Shown: positions 44,804 through 57,236, counted from the first letter of the stretch. The stretch is DNA of 64,000 bases from Enoplolaimus lenunculus (GCA_030248215.1 JASANG010000058.1:100229-164228); one strand, 5' to 3'. Numbers and translations: made by a program. The notes: generated from the letters alone by a model not told the origin.

Positions 44804-47282
44804 AGATGAAACTTTGCTTAGCAGAGTAAAATAGTATTAACAATGTATGCTACCAGTTCATTGGCGGATCCAGGATTTGTAGGTAGCAGGGATCCAACTT
44901 GTCCCGAGGATTCACTCGTTCCGGCCGAAGCGCTAATAATTTGTTGAAATGTTGGCTTTAAACGCAACTAAATAATACTGAATTATAAGATTTAAAATGT
45001 CCTCTGCGAGATTATGTATTTTTAGTATTAAATTCACTTTTGACATTTCAGGGTCGAATACCTGGCTTAGTGATCCAGAGTTCATCTACAGACTTAAATC
45101 AGTGAAGAAAAACTCGCGGTCAAAGCGGTCGAGAAGCTAGACACAACTTTAGCATAAAATCCCGATGCAAAATTGTAACTTAGTGTAAGTCCAGTGGCGG
45201 TATTCGATCCCTAGATTTCCTCTGGATCTGCCCTTGTCCCAGCTTGTCAAATTTTTTCGAGCAATATGCTATTTACATATATACATGCTTTTTGCCAAGA
45301 AAATGAGTTGCGTTTTAGCATTTCAAAAGACTTAATACTCGTCGTCGTCTGCTAAAAATTTTCTTGTAGATGCAAATGAGGTATATTTCGACGATGGGTC
45401 TTAATAAATATGTTGATTGTGTCTCTTTACATTTTTTTGAAAAGCTGTATTTTCTTTAAATCTATTTTTGTGTCAAACGCTGTTTTTGCCTGAATTAAAT
45501 TTTCTGTCACATGTAAAATATTTTACAAGAGTATCCTATAAAGCGTCATTACTACTGCTTTTAATTTATTACTAATTCTGGATGTTTTGTCCATGCTTCT
45601 GAAGCAGTGTTTCATTCAACAATAATTCCTCTTATGCTTGTACTTCTTAACCATTCTAAATAAACATATCAGAAACTCAAACCGTGGATGATATTGTTCG
45701 TGAAAAATTTAACAATTGTAACCATTCATCAATCATAATCATATTTAAAGTGAAGTAATATTTAGACAATAAAGGCTGATTTCTGCGGCAACATCTATTG
45801 CAGTTTAGGCTTATGATCTAATTGTTAGTTTAATATTATGCGCATGATTGGTATTGAAATTCTAGCCCATGTTATTTTTAGGACCGTCCTGGTTTCCTGT
45901 GCGTCGTAAAAGAGTAGGCTTACATTCTGGACATTTTTTGCTTAGGCTTTTGCATCTTAGGAATACTTTTTTGCAACGCTTCTCAGGGTTAGGAATACGC
46001 TTAATATGCTGTTACGGCCCTAAAAGTAACATTGGCCGAAATTGTTAAATAAAAGTTGACTTTATTGTTTAGTTTTGACAAACTATTGGCAAAGAAACTT
46101 AGGCGCGGATCTTGGAAAACGGATAGTAAAAATAACGAAAACAGAAATGGAAACGGATGGTGATCGAATATAGCGTAAGCGGAAAACGGATATTCCACTA
46201 TAAAAGTTTCAATGAAGTTTTATGTAAATTGTAATGGGGGCCAATGTTACTCTGAGGGGCATCCCGTTTTCCCGCGAGACAGCAACAGGCCAGCACTCCT
46301 GCGCATATATTTGTGCTGGGACGGAGGGACAGCTTCGAGCCTATGTTTTTGCTGGGTCGGGCGGGATAGCCAAGACAGCTTCAAGCGTGTGTTCTCGTTG
46401 GGATGGCCGGGGCGGACGAATCGTACAAAGATGAAACAGACCGCTTTCTGCCTGGGCTGAACAATCCTTCTGTGGTGGACCGCCGGTCCAAACTGAAAGT
46501 GCACCAACGCGTTTATTAAACGAAACTACGGACCATAAAACCTTGGGAAACCAAATCGTTACAAACATGTCAAAAACGTTGACACCGTTTCCAACGATTT
46601 TTCGTTTATACAAAGTTTTGCTCTTTGAACTATGGGAACCAGTGCAGCAAAGTTCCAATCAACAGATCTGTCAGTCATCGTTTGATACTAGGGTGTGAAC
46701 GTATAGTAAACTAACGGAAGCGGATTGTGAGTGAAAAACAGTGCGGCAAACTGATTTTTGAGTTCAAACATGTTCTATTTTTATACCAAAACAATTGGAG
46801 CATACTACTTTTCAACGGGCTCTATCCGGTTATATATACGCTGAAATAGAAAAAATGGGTGACAAATAGAAAACGTCATACTTTTCTTGCTTTATAAAGT
46901 ACAAGTCTTCCGAAAAATACTAACCTAATCAGTTTGATCGCGATAGCTGTAGGTTAGTCAAAACTTCTGTTTGAGCTTCTTTACAATAAAATCACGGAAC
47001 TGCAAAAACTTCTTATACCGAAATTAATGGAACCTCTGGTAAAGAGTCTACCGGAGGTGCAAGTTTGATTTTCTGATGAAAACTGAACTACAAACAATTT
47101 CGAAGGGGTTTCCTGGGTTGCAAGCGGAAGCCGTATCTAAAACCCATGTGCATAACTCGCAAATGGAGAGTTTCACATTTAAAACCCATTCTGCCTACGC
47201 CCTTGTACGGTTGTACCGTAAGGTATACGGTCCGTTTGGTTCATGCTTATGCATACTATCATTATCCCGCCAATTTATAAGG
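44804..47282. other. Intergenic region between the neugrin-like gene and the GPCR
   Basis: No exon is recognised. 44862-45240 contains worn hAT ends (TTGGCGGATCCAGGATT and CTCTGGATCTGCC). Family B pieces lie at 46095-46205 (GGAAACGGATGG, GGAAAACGGATA) and 46688-46740 (TAGGGTGTGAACG), on either side of the GC-rich block at 46230-46500. 45240-45900 shows nothing I can name. Confidence 0.45.
46230..46500. other. GC-rich block of unknown nature
   Basis: About 270 bases are far richer in G and C than their surroundings and contain imperfect repeats of GCTGGGnCGGnnGGGA-type sequence at roughly 50-base spacing. Several overlapping open frames exist on both strands, but none resembles a known protein. 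It is bracketed by family B transposon pieces. Confidence 0.45.
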
Positions 47283-49157
47283 CTACATTGTAGAACAGCG
47301 TGTACATAGTACTGTTTGCCGCAGTGTGCGTCGAAATTGTCGCCCGAACGCGTAATAAATTGGAAAATTTGCCGCTGAATTTAGTGTCGTCAATATATTG
47401 GTTGCATCGCGTGTGAACGCGTACAATTCTTCATAACGTTTCAAAATCCACGGTGTAAAGCGTTCCATAACCGTCAGCGCAAGACCAGGTGCGTTACACA
47501 CCAAAAATACAAACACAACAACAACCATTATTAGCGTCGCGTCGCGTGCTCGCTGTCGTCGTAGCCATTTGTCGTGATTTTGTTGGTGTGGAGCGTAGAT
47601 GGTCACCAAGCGGAAATCATTGCCAGCACCACTTGTGTGAGTTGAGCTACACGCGCTATCAATTGACCGACTCGATAGCTTTTTATTCGCTAAACTTCGT
47701 GCACGGATGTTACTTCGACAATATTTGTTGCCTTGAGTTGTGATCGATATTTTATTGCATTTGGATTGCGGCGACGTTGTGGTTGCTGTTGCTGTTGCTG
47801 TCGTTACTGTTGTTTTTGTGGTGGTGGTGGTGGTGGCTGTTGTTGTTGTTGTTGTAGTTGTTGGATCGTGACGAGTACTGTTGTGAATGGACCTTTTGCA
47901 ATTACCGACACTGTTTTGAGCGCTGTTATTGCTTAGGGATTGAGTAACTGTGCTCGTTACGGTTATGTTTGTATTGTTGTTTTCTGTCGAGTAGCATTTG
48001 CTTGTTGCTTTCTGATTGGTGGTATCGTCGGATTGTTGTTTTATTGACTTGTTTCGTATAGCGATTGTACGCTGTCTCAACTTTAGCGTTCTTCTTTTGC
48101 CTTTAGAAAGTTCATCAGTTAAATGCGTTCGATCGCGACCGAGATATATTTGCAGTACAATGCTCATATTTGCGAGCAGCAGAAAACAAAATGGGATAAT
48201 AATAAATGCGATATTGCACAACCACATTGAATACAGCTGATTGTATATTTCGTTCTGTAATAATGGCCCTTCTTGTAATTCGTATCGGCCGAATCCGGCG
48301 TATGCTGGATGTAGATCAGTTGTGGCGATATCTTTCGCCGTACTTCCGTCATCATTGTTTCCATTTGACGGCGAGTCGCCTAACACAGTGCAATTTTCAG
48401 CTTTGACAACTTGAAGTTCCCAGTAACGTGACATATTTACTGCAACCACACCTGCAGTAAGAAATGCAACAATAATTGCAACTGAACGCGTGCTGCACAA
48501 AGAACGTGCATGACGACGAAAATGTGTCGAAATCCAACGTTCAATGCTCGCTGCAACCGTCAGACATACTGCTCCAACTTGAAATATGTTACTCAGTGTA
48601 AAAACAACACGAACATATGTGAACCACAAATTATATAAACGAACGCTTTGAATGAAATCATAATACACTTCAACGCTGTACAACAGTACAGTTGCCCAAA
48701 GTACGCCTGTATCACATACAGCAAGAACGACAAGAAATACATTACTCGGCGTTCGCATTGATTTTTGAACAAAAACCGCAATTGAAAGTATATTGCCGAT
48801 CGTTCCAAGTACGCAGAGTGCACCAAGTACAACAACTAAAAGTGCAAACCGAATATTTAAATGTTCACTGATTTGATACTCGCAAAACTGTCGTCCACTG
48901 TTAGTTTCTGTTCGATTCGAATGAATTCGAGCTGAAATAAATCCATCAAGTGCATGCCAACCTGATGATTGAATTCTTGTTGTGCTACCTATTGAATCTT
49001 CAGTAGAATTTGTTAACAATTCAGCAATTAATGGTGAAGATTCTGTAGAGCTGAGCTTTTTACGATCGTTTTTCGATAACAACTGCGCAATCGGTAAAAT
49101 TCGATGCGCAAGTGCTGTATTCAATGCTATTTTTCCTATAAATGCGCCTCCGGCCAT
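47283..49157 (-). CDS. Rhodopsin-class neuropeptide GPCR, FMRFamide-receptor-like
   Basis: A single exon encodes 624 residues with seven membrane spans at about 104-130, 138-162, 181-207, 225-242, 307-337, 541-566 and 584-603. Class A marks are GNILS (N122), LAVCD (D149), ERW at 206-208 in place of DRY, FLVCNAPG in span 6 without the usual CWxP Trp, and NFPIYY in place of NPxxY. These variants are common in invertebrate FMRFamide-type peptide receptors, so a peptide ligand and G-protein signalling at the plasma membrane are likely; the ligand is unknown. The N-terminal tail of about 100 residues has glycosylation sites (NST, NRT). The third intracellular loop is very long, about 200 residues, and includes a Thr-rich run at 433-461 encoded at 47775-47861. 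The ATG at 49157 is the first in frame. Confidence 0.85.
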   Translation of the reverse strand: MAGGAFIGKIALNTALAHRILPIAQLLSKNDRKKLSSTESSPLIAELLTNSTEDSIGSTTRIQSSGWHALDGFISARIHSNRTETNSGRQFCEYQISEHLNIRFALLVVVLGALCVLGTIGNILSIAVFVQKSMRTPSNVFLVVLAVCDTGVLWATVLLYSVEVYYDFIQSVRLYNLWFTYVRVVFTLSNIFQVGAVCLTVAASIERWISTHFRRHARSLCSTRSVAIIVAFLTAGVVAVNMSRYWELQVVKAENCTVLGDSPSNGNNDDGSTAKDIATTDLHPAYAGFGRYELQEGPLLQNEIYNQLYSMWLCNIAFIIIPFCFLLLANMSIVLQIYLGRDRTHLTDELSKGKRRTLKLRQRTIAIRNKSIKQQSDDTTNQKATSKCYSTENNNTNITVTSTVTQSLSNNSAQNSVGNCKRSIHNSTRHDPTTTTTTTTATTTTTTKTTVTTATATATTTSPQSKCNKISITTQGNKYCRSNIRARSLANKKLSSRSIDSACSSTHTSGAGNDFRLVTIYAPHQQNHDKWLRRQRARDATLIMVVVVFVFLVCNAPGLALTVMERFTPWILKRYEELYAFTRDATNILTTLNSAANFPIYYAFGRQFRRTLRQTVLCTRCSTM

Positions 49158-49348
49158 GACGCAGATAGGTGTATGAAGCTTGCAACGGTTTAAGTGATTA
49201 TGGACGTTTTTGTTGTTAAGACGTGGGCAACGATAATGGTTTTTGTAGATATTAATACTTAATTTTGAGTATTTATTGTTCTAGTGTATTAATTAGGTGC
49301 AAAACTAAACTAAGAGCGTATATGCTGCATCATAAAATACTACTGTTT

Positions 49349-49513
49349 CAAGGTACAACCGGAGTTCTGCCTCTGGCTACGGCAAAAAAATTACAAATTC
49401 ATTATTATTTTTCTGACTTATTTTTGTTTGACCTTTGATTCAGGTTGTGGCTGTGGCAACGTTTGTTGACCTCTGGCACTAACCCAATTGTTTTCATCTC
49501 CGGTTGCACCCTG
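49349..49513. mobile_element. Short family A MITE
   Basis: The 165-bp element runs from CAAGGTACAACCGGAG to ATCTCCGGTTGCACCCTG, inverted copies of each other. Flanking 8-mers do not match. Confidence 0.65.
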
Positions 49514-49568
49514 TATTCGACAGCGTTGGAATATTAAATTTTAGACTGAAATTAATACATGCGTTTAA

Positions 49569-49956
49569 CAGGTTGTAAACGCATAGTAAAAATAACAGAA
49601 ATGGAAAGGGAAACGGATAGCGATCAAAATTACGGAAACGGAAACGGAAAACGGATATTGAAGTATAAAAGTTTAAAAAATGTTTTATTTCTCTGCCAGC
49701 CCAATTGAGGCGTGCATATATTCACTGGTTTTTCAAAAATTTAAAGAAAGAATGGCGGGTGCATCGAAATTTTTTAAGACTTTGAATGGATTTGGTGATT
49801 TTTATTTCATGTCAAACATTTATAGCATATCTGTAAAGAAAGATTGCGAGTTATATACGTGATTAATAGTTAATTTTGAACGTAAAAATAACAAAATTTC
49901 CGTTATTTCTACATTAACGGAAACGGAAACGCATACGGATATCCGGTTACACCCTG
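49569..49956. mobile_element. hAT-like MITE, family B (AACGGA words), with 8-bp target duplication
   Basis: The ends CAGGTTGTAAACGCATAG and ATATCCGGTTACACCCTG are inverted copies. Flanks GCGTTTAA (49561-49568) and GTATTTAA (49957-49964) agree at 6 of 8 bases. AAACGG words are stacked beside both ends. The 388-bp body is non-coding. Confidence 0.85.
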
Positions 49957-50655
49957 GTATTTAATTTTAAGTTTTTCGTTTTGTCATTAAAATTTTTAAA
50001 TTTGGTAATAACCGTTTTAAACTTCAATCTGAGCAACACAAAACACTCAATACTGCCAATCAATGACAGATTAATAATCGCACTGTGTTATTGAAACTTT
50101 TTCTTGATAAAATTCGAAATTCATAATTGAACGATGGTGTTACGCAATATTTCGGCTCTTGTACACTTCTATCCACAGACCTATGCTTAGGCTCATGCTT
50201 CATTTTTGGAATGCGTTTTGATTCTTCTGGCTTGTTTCACTTGCAAGTCCACTATTATATCTCGCAGGCCCCCTTTTGAAATTTCTAACATAATCGCAGT
50301 CATGAAAAACTAATATCCAAGCTATGCGGTCCAGTCTCAAGTGTAGAGAAAGCGGTTATGTTGCATTATAATATATTATGGTCTAAGAAGAACCTAAAAA
50401 TTTGAAGCGATTGGAACCACTGAAAATCACGATTCTATCCAGTGAATGGACAAAATTGTCTGACGGAAATTATGCGACGATCAGATGAACGCAGCCAGCT
50501 TAACATGTGCTAGAATGGCAGAAGAAATTTTGGAGGGGCATGCAACACTTACAAGCGAGGTGGAATCTTAAAAGAGAGAAGGTACTTCTCCCAAAACTCC
50601 TCTCTCTCTGACTGCGGGTTTGAATCTTATGATCCATGGTTGTTTGGGTATTACT

Positions 50656-50931
50656 GACGTACACATAAAATTGTCAAATGTTTTAGGTCATCGACCAATA
50701 ACATTTCTGATTTAATTAGAAGTTTACTTGTTGGATGGCCAATGGACTACAGCAGTATATTGCTAAGACTATATATACAAGAGCGTAATGCGGACGTACA
50801 TATAAAGTTGTCAAATGTTTTAGGCCATCGACCAATGACATTCATGATTTAATTAAAAGTTTACCTGTTGGATGGCCATTGTACTACAGCAGTATTATGC
50901 TAAGACTAGGTATATACAAGAGCGTAATGCG
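50656..50931. repeat. Tandem duplication, period about 137 bp
   Basis: The block from GACGTACACATAAAATTGTC to GAGCGTAATGCG is followed at once by a second copy starting GACGTACATATAAAGTTGTC. The copies differ at a moderate number of positions, so this is older than the 181-bp duplication at 55821. Confidence 0.85.
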
Positions 50932-51782
50932 AAATTCGGAAGACTACGCAAGACTCGACTAATATAGAGGTGTAGCACTAATATGCAAAGTGGTCACAAT
51001 AAAGCCAGTTACAACACGTTGCCATGTGGCAAATATGCCTAAAAATACCATATCAATTATTCATTGCAACAAATGTCCGCACGCAGTCTCAGAAATATGC
51101 AGGGGACAAAACTTATTAGCTGATGAATTTGCACAAACTTCTATATACATTTCGTCGAGCAGATTTTGGTCGTAAATGTTTTTTGACGTTATTACTTGCG
51201 AACCATGCAACTGATACAGTACCATTTTCTACTAATGACGCCAAGAGAATAGCAACACCGGACGAATATTTGCCGACCTGCCGCAGAGAATTAGGTGTTC
51301 AAATTAGGAGCACGTAGTGCGATTAGTCTGTAAACGTAAACTAAAATCACACTAATGATGTGGATCGCATATTTAACTTACATATGCGTAATAAGGAAGT
51401 GTTCCAATTGCTTTAAGAAATAAATGAACCAGTATTCCTGACGGTGCTGGCATGTTTTATTACAGTCCCTTAACCAAACCTGAGGGTCTAGAAAACGTTT
51501 ATATGTTGTATGCTTTTAGCCCTGATTTTTATTGAAAAAAGTGACAATTGCCGTAAAACGAACATGCTACAGGGCAGACGCGGCAACACCGCTCGAAAGT
51601 TACAAAATAAAAGTCAAATAGATTTTAAATGGCTAAATCGTTCTTTTTCCCGCCCTGGCCCCTATCGAGGTCGTTTTAAAATACTGTTTGTTCACTTGAG
51701 CACTTGCTTACGAACGTACAGCTATATATAGCGAAGGCCTATTAAAAACGTTTCCACACAGCACTGCACAGAGTCTTTGACT

Positions 51783-52071
51783 CAACCGAAAATCGACTCC
51801 GGTTCTTTTTAATGGTATTTTTAACGGAGGTTCCGGCAATTTCAGTATTGAAATTTTTCGGATTTTTATTAAAGTGTTGCTTTTCGATGAGCTCATTTGT
51901 AAAGTTATGGCAACTTCAGAACGTTTGATTGTCGAGCTTTGTGAAAAAAAGAGTTTAAAACCAAATTTTCAACATCACGATTTTCATTTAAATTCGCAAA
52001 TTCCACACTATTTTTAGTAACCAAATGTCTGCGAGCTCTGGATCGGGTTTGTTATGTTCGGGTGCACCCTG
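51783..52071. mobile_element. Family A copy
   Basis: CTCAACCGAAAATCGACTCC at the left and GATCGGGTTTGTTATGTTCG with GGTGCACCCTG at the right mark the ends. The interior GGAGGTTCCGGCAATTTCAG matches the family. No target duplication is visible. Confidence 0.6.
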
Positions 52072-52372
52072 GTAAAACGTGACTGCTCGAAAATTCTGCA
52101 GTAGAGATCTTACACTATCTGTTTGTTTGACTGTGGCACTTTTGCACCTTATATCACTTGTTACAGCTTAATTGTTTAGATCTGCACCCAGAACACAATT
52201 TGATTTATGGTGGACGGTTGCCAAGCAGTCCTTCATACAGTTATTAGTTATACCAGTAAACAGTTCGTGCACTGCAAAAAATGGTTAGTCATATTGACTC
52301 TATCCGAAATAGGTTTTCGGGACTACACAAACTGAATCGAGTTCGACTCCGCCGGAGTCGAAACATCGCGCA

Positions 52373-52548
52373 CAGGGTTCCAACGCAATTTCGATTCCGA
52401 CTGAAATTTCGGCAAAATAAGCTACAAATAAAACGTCCTGTTCGAAAATTTTCGCAACAATCAAATTTCGATTCCGGTTCCGACAAAAACCATTTGAATT
52501 CCGACTTCAATTCCGCTTCCGACAGAATTTCATTCCGGTTGAACCCTG
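52373..52548. mobile_element. Short CAGGGTTC element (family H, ATTTCGATTCCG words)
   Basis: Ends CAGGGTTCCAACGC and CCGGTTGAACCCTG are inverted copies. The interior repeats TTTCGATTCCGxxT-type words. Length 176 bp; the target duplication is not preserved. Confidence 0.65.
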
Positions 52549-52596
52549 GTAGATAGCAATAAAGTTATGTTAAGTTAAAGAGCATAGATAACTTAT

Positions 52597-53043
52597 TGTA
52601 CTGACCCGAATGAAAGGGGGGAGACTGATATTTATTTGGCCTCTCCAGACGGTACGTACCCCTGTTATTCGGCTGCGGACTGTTGTTTATTTTTATCATG
52701 CCCGCTACGCAATTCGTTACTGATATATATCCGGTATTCCAACTATCCGTTGAAGCACCTAAACGTTTATTTGTCTTGTATCAAAAACTTCAGAGATAAC
52801 GCACGGTTATACTTTAGGAATGTACTTTCAAAACATTAGTATGCCTGAAAGTTTTGACCTCAACTTCCTTTGAGCCTGAACTCATTTATGCATTACAATT
52901 ACGGATAATTGACATTTATGGACTATAATTAAGGTACAGGGACTCTACCCGATTATGGATTCGTATCAGTGATACGGACTCCTATTGATTAAGACTAAAA
53001 ATAAGGACCCTCTTATTACCCCTGTATTATTCGGGTCACTACA
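52597..53043. mobile_element. Family N element with both ends
   Basis: The left end TGTACTGACCCGAATGAAA is matched in inverse by ATTATTCGGGTCACTACA at the right. The copy is about 447 bp and contains the sequences seen as fragments at 23203, 25710 and 38970. No coding capacity. Confidence 0.7.
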
Positions 53044-55820
53044 CCAAAGACAAAACCACAGACTGTTTTGACAGGTTAGACTGTTATGCCGGAAATGCTG
53101 ATACTCGATCAATAAAAACTCGTAAAATAGCTGCAACATACAGGAAAATGTTTGTTATATTATTTTCAATTCTCAAAACAAAATTACATATTTTCAAATA
53201 AATTGTAGTCGTTTGTAATTACAAGTATCCTGGTTTCACGGAGTGCAGGTTGGCAGTTGTAGCTTTAAATTACAAATACTTCAACCAGGTTACTTGAACA
53301 TAATCACTGCTATACAGAAGACACAGCACGCTTGTAGCACCAGACACTAAGCCTTGAATGTTTGTTAGCGTGTTTTGAAATGAACAAGACTAGAAGATTT
53401 TGCACAAAATCTAATTGATGTATTATTGATACTTTACAGCATTTTCAACGAGCAGTTAAAGCTACAGAGCTCAAACACAGAAACACAGAAACATCTTTAC
53501 CCGTAAAAATTTAAACTGTAAAAACGGAAAAATATACAGACGCAATATCCAAAAAACGGTAGAAAAAATAGTAAGTTCGCCATATAATTACTTTGCTTCA
53601 ACCTATCTTTGCTTACGTACGTTGCATTCATCGGTTAATGTTTATACGACCGCGAACATAAATTCCAGTTTACTCTCGCTATTCTCAACGGACGCCCGGT
53701 TAGAAAATTGCGTTTTCAAACCAAAATAAACCGCTAATGCTGAGAGTTGAACTTGCGCGTATTGTATATATTTTACAAGCTTATTTATTTGGTTTATATG
53801 TGCTTCAAATTAACTCTAAACCACAAATACAATTCTCCGTAAAAATGCAATTCAAAAGGTTTTGGGTTTAAAACAAAAAATAAAAACTTCGTAAGAACAT
53901 TATTAGCTATTCAATCATAGCCCGATATTCTGTCGAATGTCCAGGTTGCTATATTAGTCCATAGCAAGATAAGTTTTTTATGAATCTGTTACGCGTCTTT
54001 TGTACGTCTGCCACATTTATACTAAAACCGCCAAAGTGCAGTATAGGTTCCAGCAATTTTTTTCGAGTCCACACTTCAAGGAAGTAGCCGGGGGGGGGCA
54101 AGGAGGCCATGGCCCCCAATGGTTTTGGAAAAGTAATATAAATTGAAACTAGGATGCCCTGTGCGTTTCACTCACACACATTAGTTGTTGATGTTTTCCT
54201 ATTAACTGAACCGAAATTTCTCACGCGTTGCTGTGTGTAGTGACTGTTTTTGTACCGAGTATTTTGATCAAAACTGTTGTATTGTGAGTCTCATTCATTA
54301 TTGCTGTTACAAATAACGGCAATTCGTTGCATTATCCTGTATCAAATAAGGGTGATTATTTGTATAAAAGGCAAGAAATAACATCTTTAAACTAGTCTGT
54401 TTGGTAGTAATGGGTATCGGATAATTTTTTATCTCGATATCCGGCAATTTTTAGCGAATATTTGTCCGGATATCCGTAATTAAGTTTCTATTACGGATAA
54501 CCGAAGTTTTTGGTTTAGAAGATTGCAACTGACATTTGTCAATACAAATTATACGTATGTCACAAAATTTATAGTTTTGCTCCAGATTCCGGTATAATCC
54601 AGTTCCGTTTTCCACCCTGCTGCACATAAAAATTGATGAAAATCGATTAACACAGTATATATTTAAAGTATATGTGTGGACACCCAAACAAACTCCTTGC
54701 TACGCTAATGCCACACTTGTATAGCGTGTAGCCGACCACGCGAAGGGCGCAGTGGAAACAGCATCTGCTTGACACACAGAGGGTCGCTAGGTTTTTATTC
54801 GTTTGTAGGAATGCATGTGACGATTACCCTTTCCCGCGGAACATCGTATCACACTCGATGCAATTTTGGAATATCATGTGATATACGGTTTCTTGTATTC
54901 ATTGCTAATCTGATGACGGCAGTATGTACTTATGTCAATGACACATGACATTTGATCATTTTCCGTCCATTCAAATAACAGAGCCGAATGTTTATGTTGA
55001 CGTCGAATCAACATAGGACAAACTGCGACCCGATTGCCCAGATTATAACGTGAATCCTGCTGATAATCATCACATACAAAAGGATTTTAACGTAAAAAAC
55101 GTCACATATACCTAATAGCAACTTAGTATGCCAAACCAACCTTAAAAATGGTGTTGTTTGTTAAAATAGTTAATTTGTACGAAAGCAGAATGTCTTATTG
55201 CTCAATAAGCAAAGTTAAAAACGTCGTATAATTTTTTACTTGACTACGAACAACGACTTATAATCAACTTCAGTTACTTTATAAATTATCACACTGTCTG
55301 TAACGCTGTCCGTGTATTTTAACTGAGAAATTAAAAATTCGAAATCAAAATGTTTTAACGAGAGAGGGTATCAAACATTTTTATCAGTATTTACCGCATT
55401 GTTTGCCGAGTTTCTAATACCTATAGATATACGATATTTAACTTTCAAATTCATCTATAGGTGCACGAAAACATAACTGTATCGTTTGTCCCACCGACTC
55501 AATTTACTACTTTAAATGTTATTTAGATTTCGATTCTAAAACTTAGTCGAAATCTATAATGTTGCTACATACTGCTATCATTATGGTCAATGCAAACATG
55601 AAATCACTAGTTGAAACTATTTTGGTTGCAGTTGTTTTCTAGATAGTATGTGTGGTAAGATAAAGCTCTTCAGATGATTTGAGTTGTATTGCCTTTAAGA
55701 AAATATAGTGAAATCTTTCACTTGAGTACCTATATATAAATATTTTTGACAATAATAAAGAGAACTGGCAGTTAAAGTGCACCGAAATGGCCATGAAACA
55801 AGAACATGTTTCCAAACTAC
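53044..55820. other. Intergenic, no gene recognised
   Basis: Mostly AT-rich single-copy-looking sequence. A GCCGGGGGGGGGCAAGG run near 54090 resembles a hAT end. GGATATCCG-type words lie at 54420-54510, and a fragment related to family M (CCAGATTCCGGTATAATCC) at 54580-54620. A weak tRNA-like stretch (GGGCGCAGTGG to CTGCTTGACACACAG) lies at 54745-54800. Confidence 0.4.
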
Positions 55821-56182
55821 TTCAGAAAGAAATTTGTAAAGTGCAGAAACAAGTTGAAACGAATTTCTATTGTTGAGCTTATTTGGTAGAAAATTATTCT
55901 GTAAAATTTCAATGAAAAACTGGAAGCGAACTGAAAACGCAAAACAACATTCATATGTGCTTTAAATTTTCGATTCTCAAATGCCTTTTGACCTCTAAAG
56001 GTTCAGAAAGAAATTTGTAAAGTGCAGAAACAAGTTGAAACGAATTTCTATTGTTGAGCTTATTTGGTAGAAAATTATTCTGTAAAATTTCAATGAAAAA
56101 CTGGAAGCGAACTGAAAACGCAAAACAACATTCATATGTGCTTTAAATTTTCGATTCTCAAATGCCTTTTGACCTCTAAAGG
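55821..56182. repeat. Perfect tandem duplication, 181-bp unit, two copies
   Basis: The unit beginning TTCAGAAAGAAATTTGTAAA and ending TTGACCTCTAAAGG occurs twice head to tail (55821-56001 and 56002-56182). The copies are identical by eye, pointing to a very recent duplication or an assembly artefact. Confidence 0.93.
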
Positions 56183-56454
56183 TCACTTTAGTAAAGGGAA
56201 ATTGAAAAGAAAGTTTTCCATTCTCACTTTACGCAAAATTGCAAAGCAAAATTAAAATTGCGATTTGGCAAATTGAAAATTGTTTTGTAGATACCGATAT
56301 TATTCCTTGTCAGGAAATTTTGAGGTAAAATTAAATTTGAGTTCGATCAAATGTTTAAGGGCGTAGGTGGCCGAGTATGTTTTGACCTTAACTGTTGTAA
56401 GTTTTTATTTTGCGTATTTAATATTGAAACTTCTCGGCATCAGCATGTTATAAT

Positions 56455-56692
56455 TGTACAAATCAATGCCTCAAACTTCAACCCGAAACGTATCAAAATA
56501 CAGCAACGCGTTTTTGGATTTCTTTAAAAACGCTGGACATTATAAATGTTAGTTATTCATGTAATAAACACTTAAATCTATGCCTCAAACTGCAACCTGA
56601 AATGTATCAAAATACGCAATGCGTTTTTGGATTTCTTTACAAACACAGATCATTATAAATGTTAATTATTCATGTAATAAACACTTTTTTAC
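56455..56692. repeat. Tandem duplication, period 114 bp
   Basis: TGCCTCAAACTTCAACCCGA at 56467 and TGCCTCAAACTGCAACCTGA at 56581 begin two similar units that both end TTCATGTAATAAACACTT. About nine in ten bases agree. Confidence 0.85.
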
Positions 56693-57236
56693 TTTTGTAG
56701 CGTATGTATTCTGGCTTAGAATAAAAAATAAATTTTTAAAAAATTAAATAGATTCGAAGAATCGAAAAAAGTTTTGAAAAAATAAAATCTATTTTTGATT
56801 ACTTAATTGTGGTTTTTGACGAGGCAGTTGAATGATATTTGTTGTATAGTGTTTAAGTAATACTTCGAAAAGCGCAAATAAACGCAACGACTAAAAAAGT
56901 TACTTCGACATTTTAACGGCTACCAAATCTGGTTTGACGGTAAATTTCGAAATATAATTCAAATTTTCACGGTGTTCCACCGGATCACATCAACTCCAGT
57001 TGCCAGGGCATTTTACCGAATCACAACGAAAGATCAAACAATTTCCACTGGGTTAAGACAAACTCGCAGTCACTGCAACTTTATATGGTGAATAAAGTTG
57101 ACGAAATTTATCTTTACGTTCCATTTCAATTGTACATTTCAGAATACAGGTAATTTTTCACTTTTTGTGAAGGGTATATCAAATTAGTCTGTGCCGTAAT
57201 ACATTACACGAAACTGAAACCTGTTGTATAATACCT

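Noticed and set aside
46212-46658. Several overlapping frames
   Set aside because: They result from high G+C content with few stop codons in the GC-rich block; none has a recognisable product.
47733-47936. Cys/Gly-rich plus-strand frame
   Set aside because: It is the antisense of the Thr-repeat in the GPCR coding exon.
50300-51320. Possible decayed gene or element
   Set aside because: Short protein-like pieces occur in different frames but match no family I know, and one part is a tandem duplication.
55821-56182. CRISPR-like or satellite array
   Set aside because: There are only two long identical copies without spacers; this is a simple tandem duplication in a eukaryotic genome.
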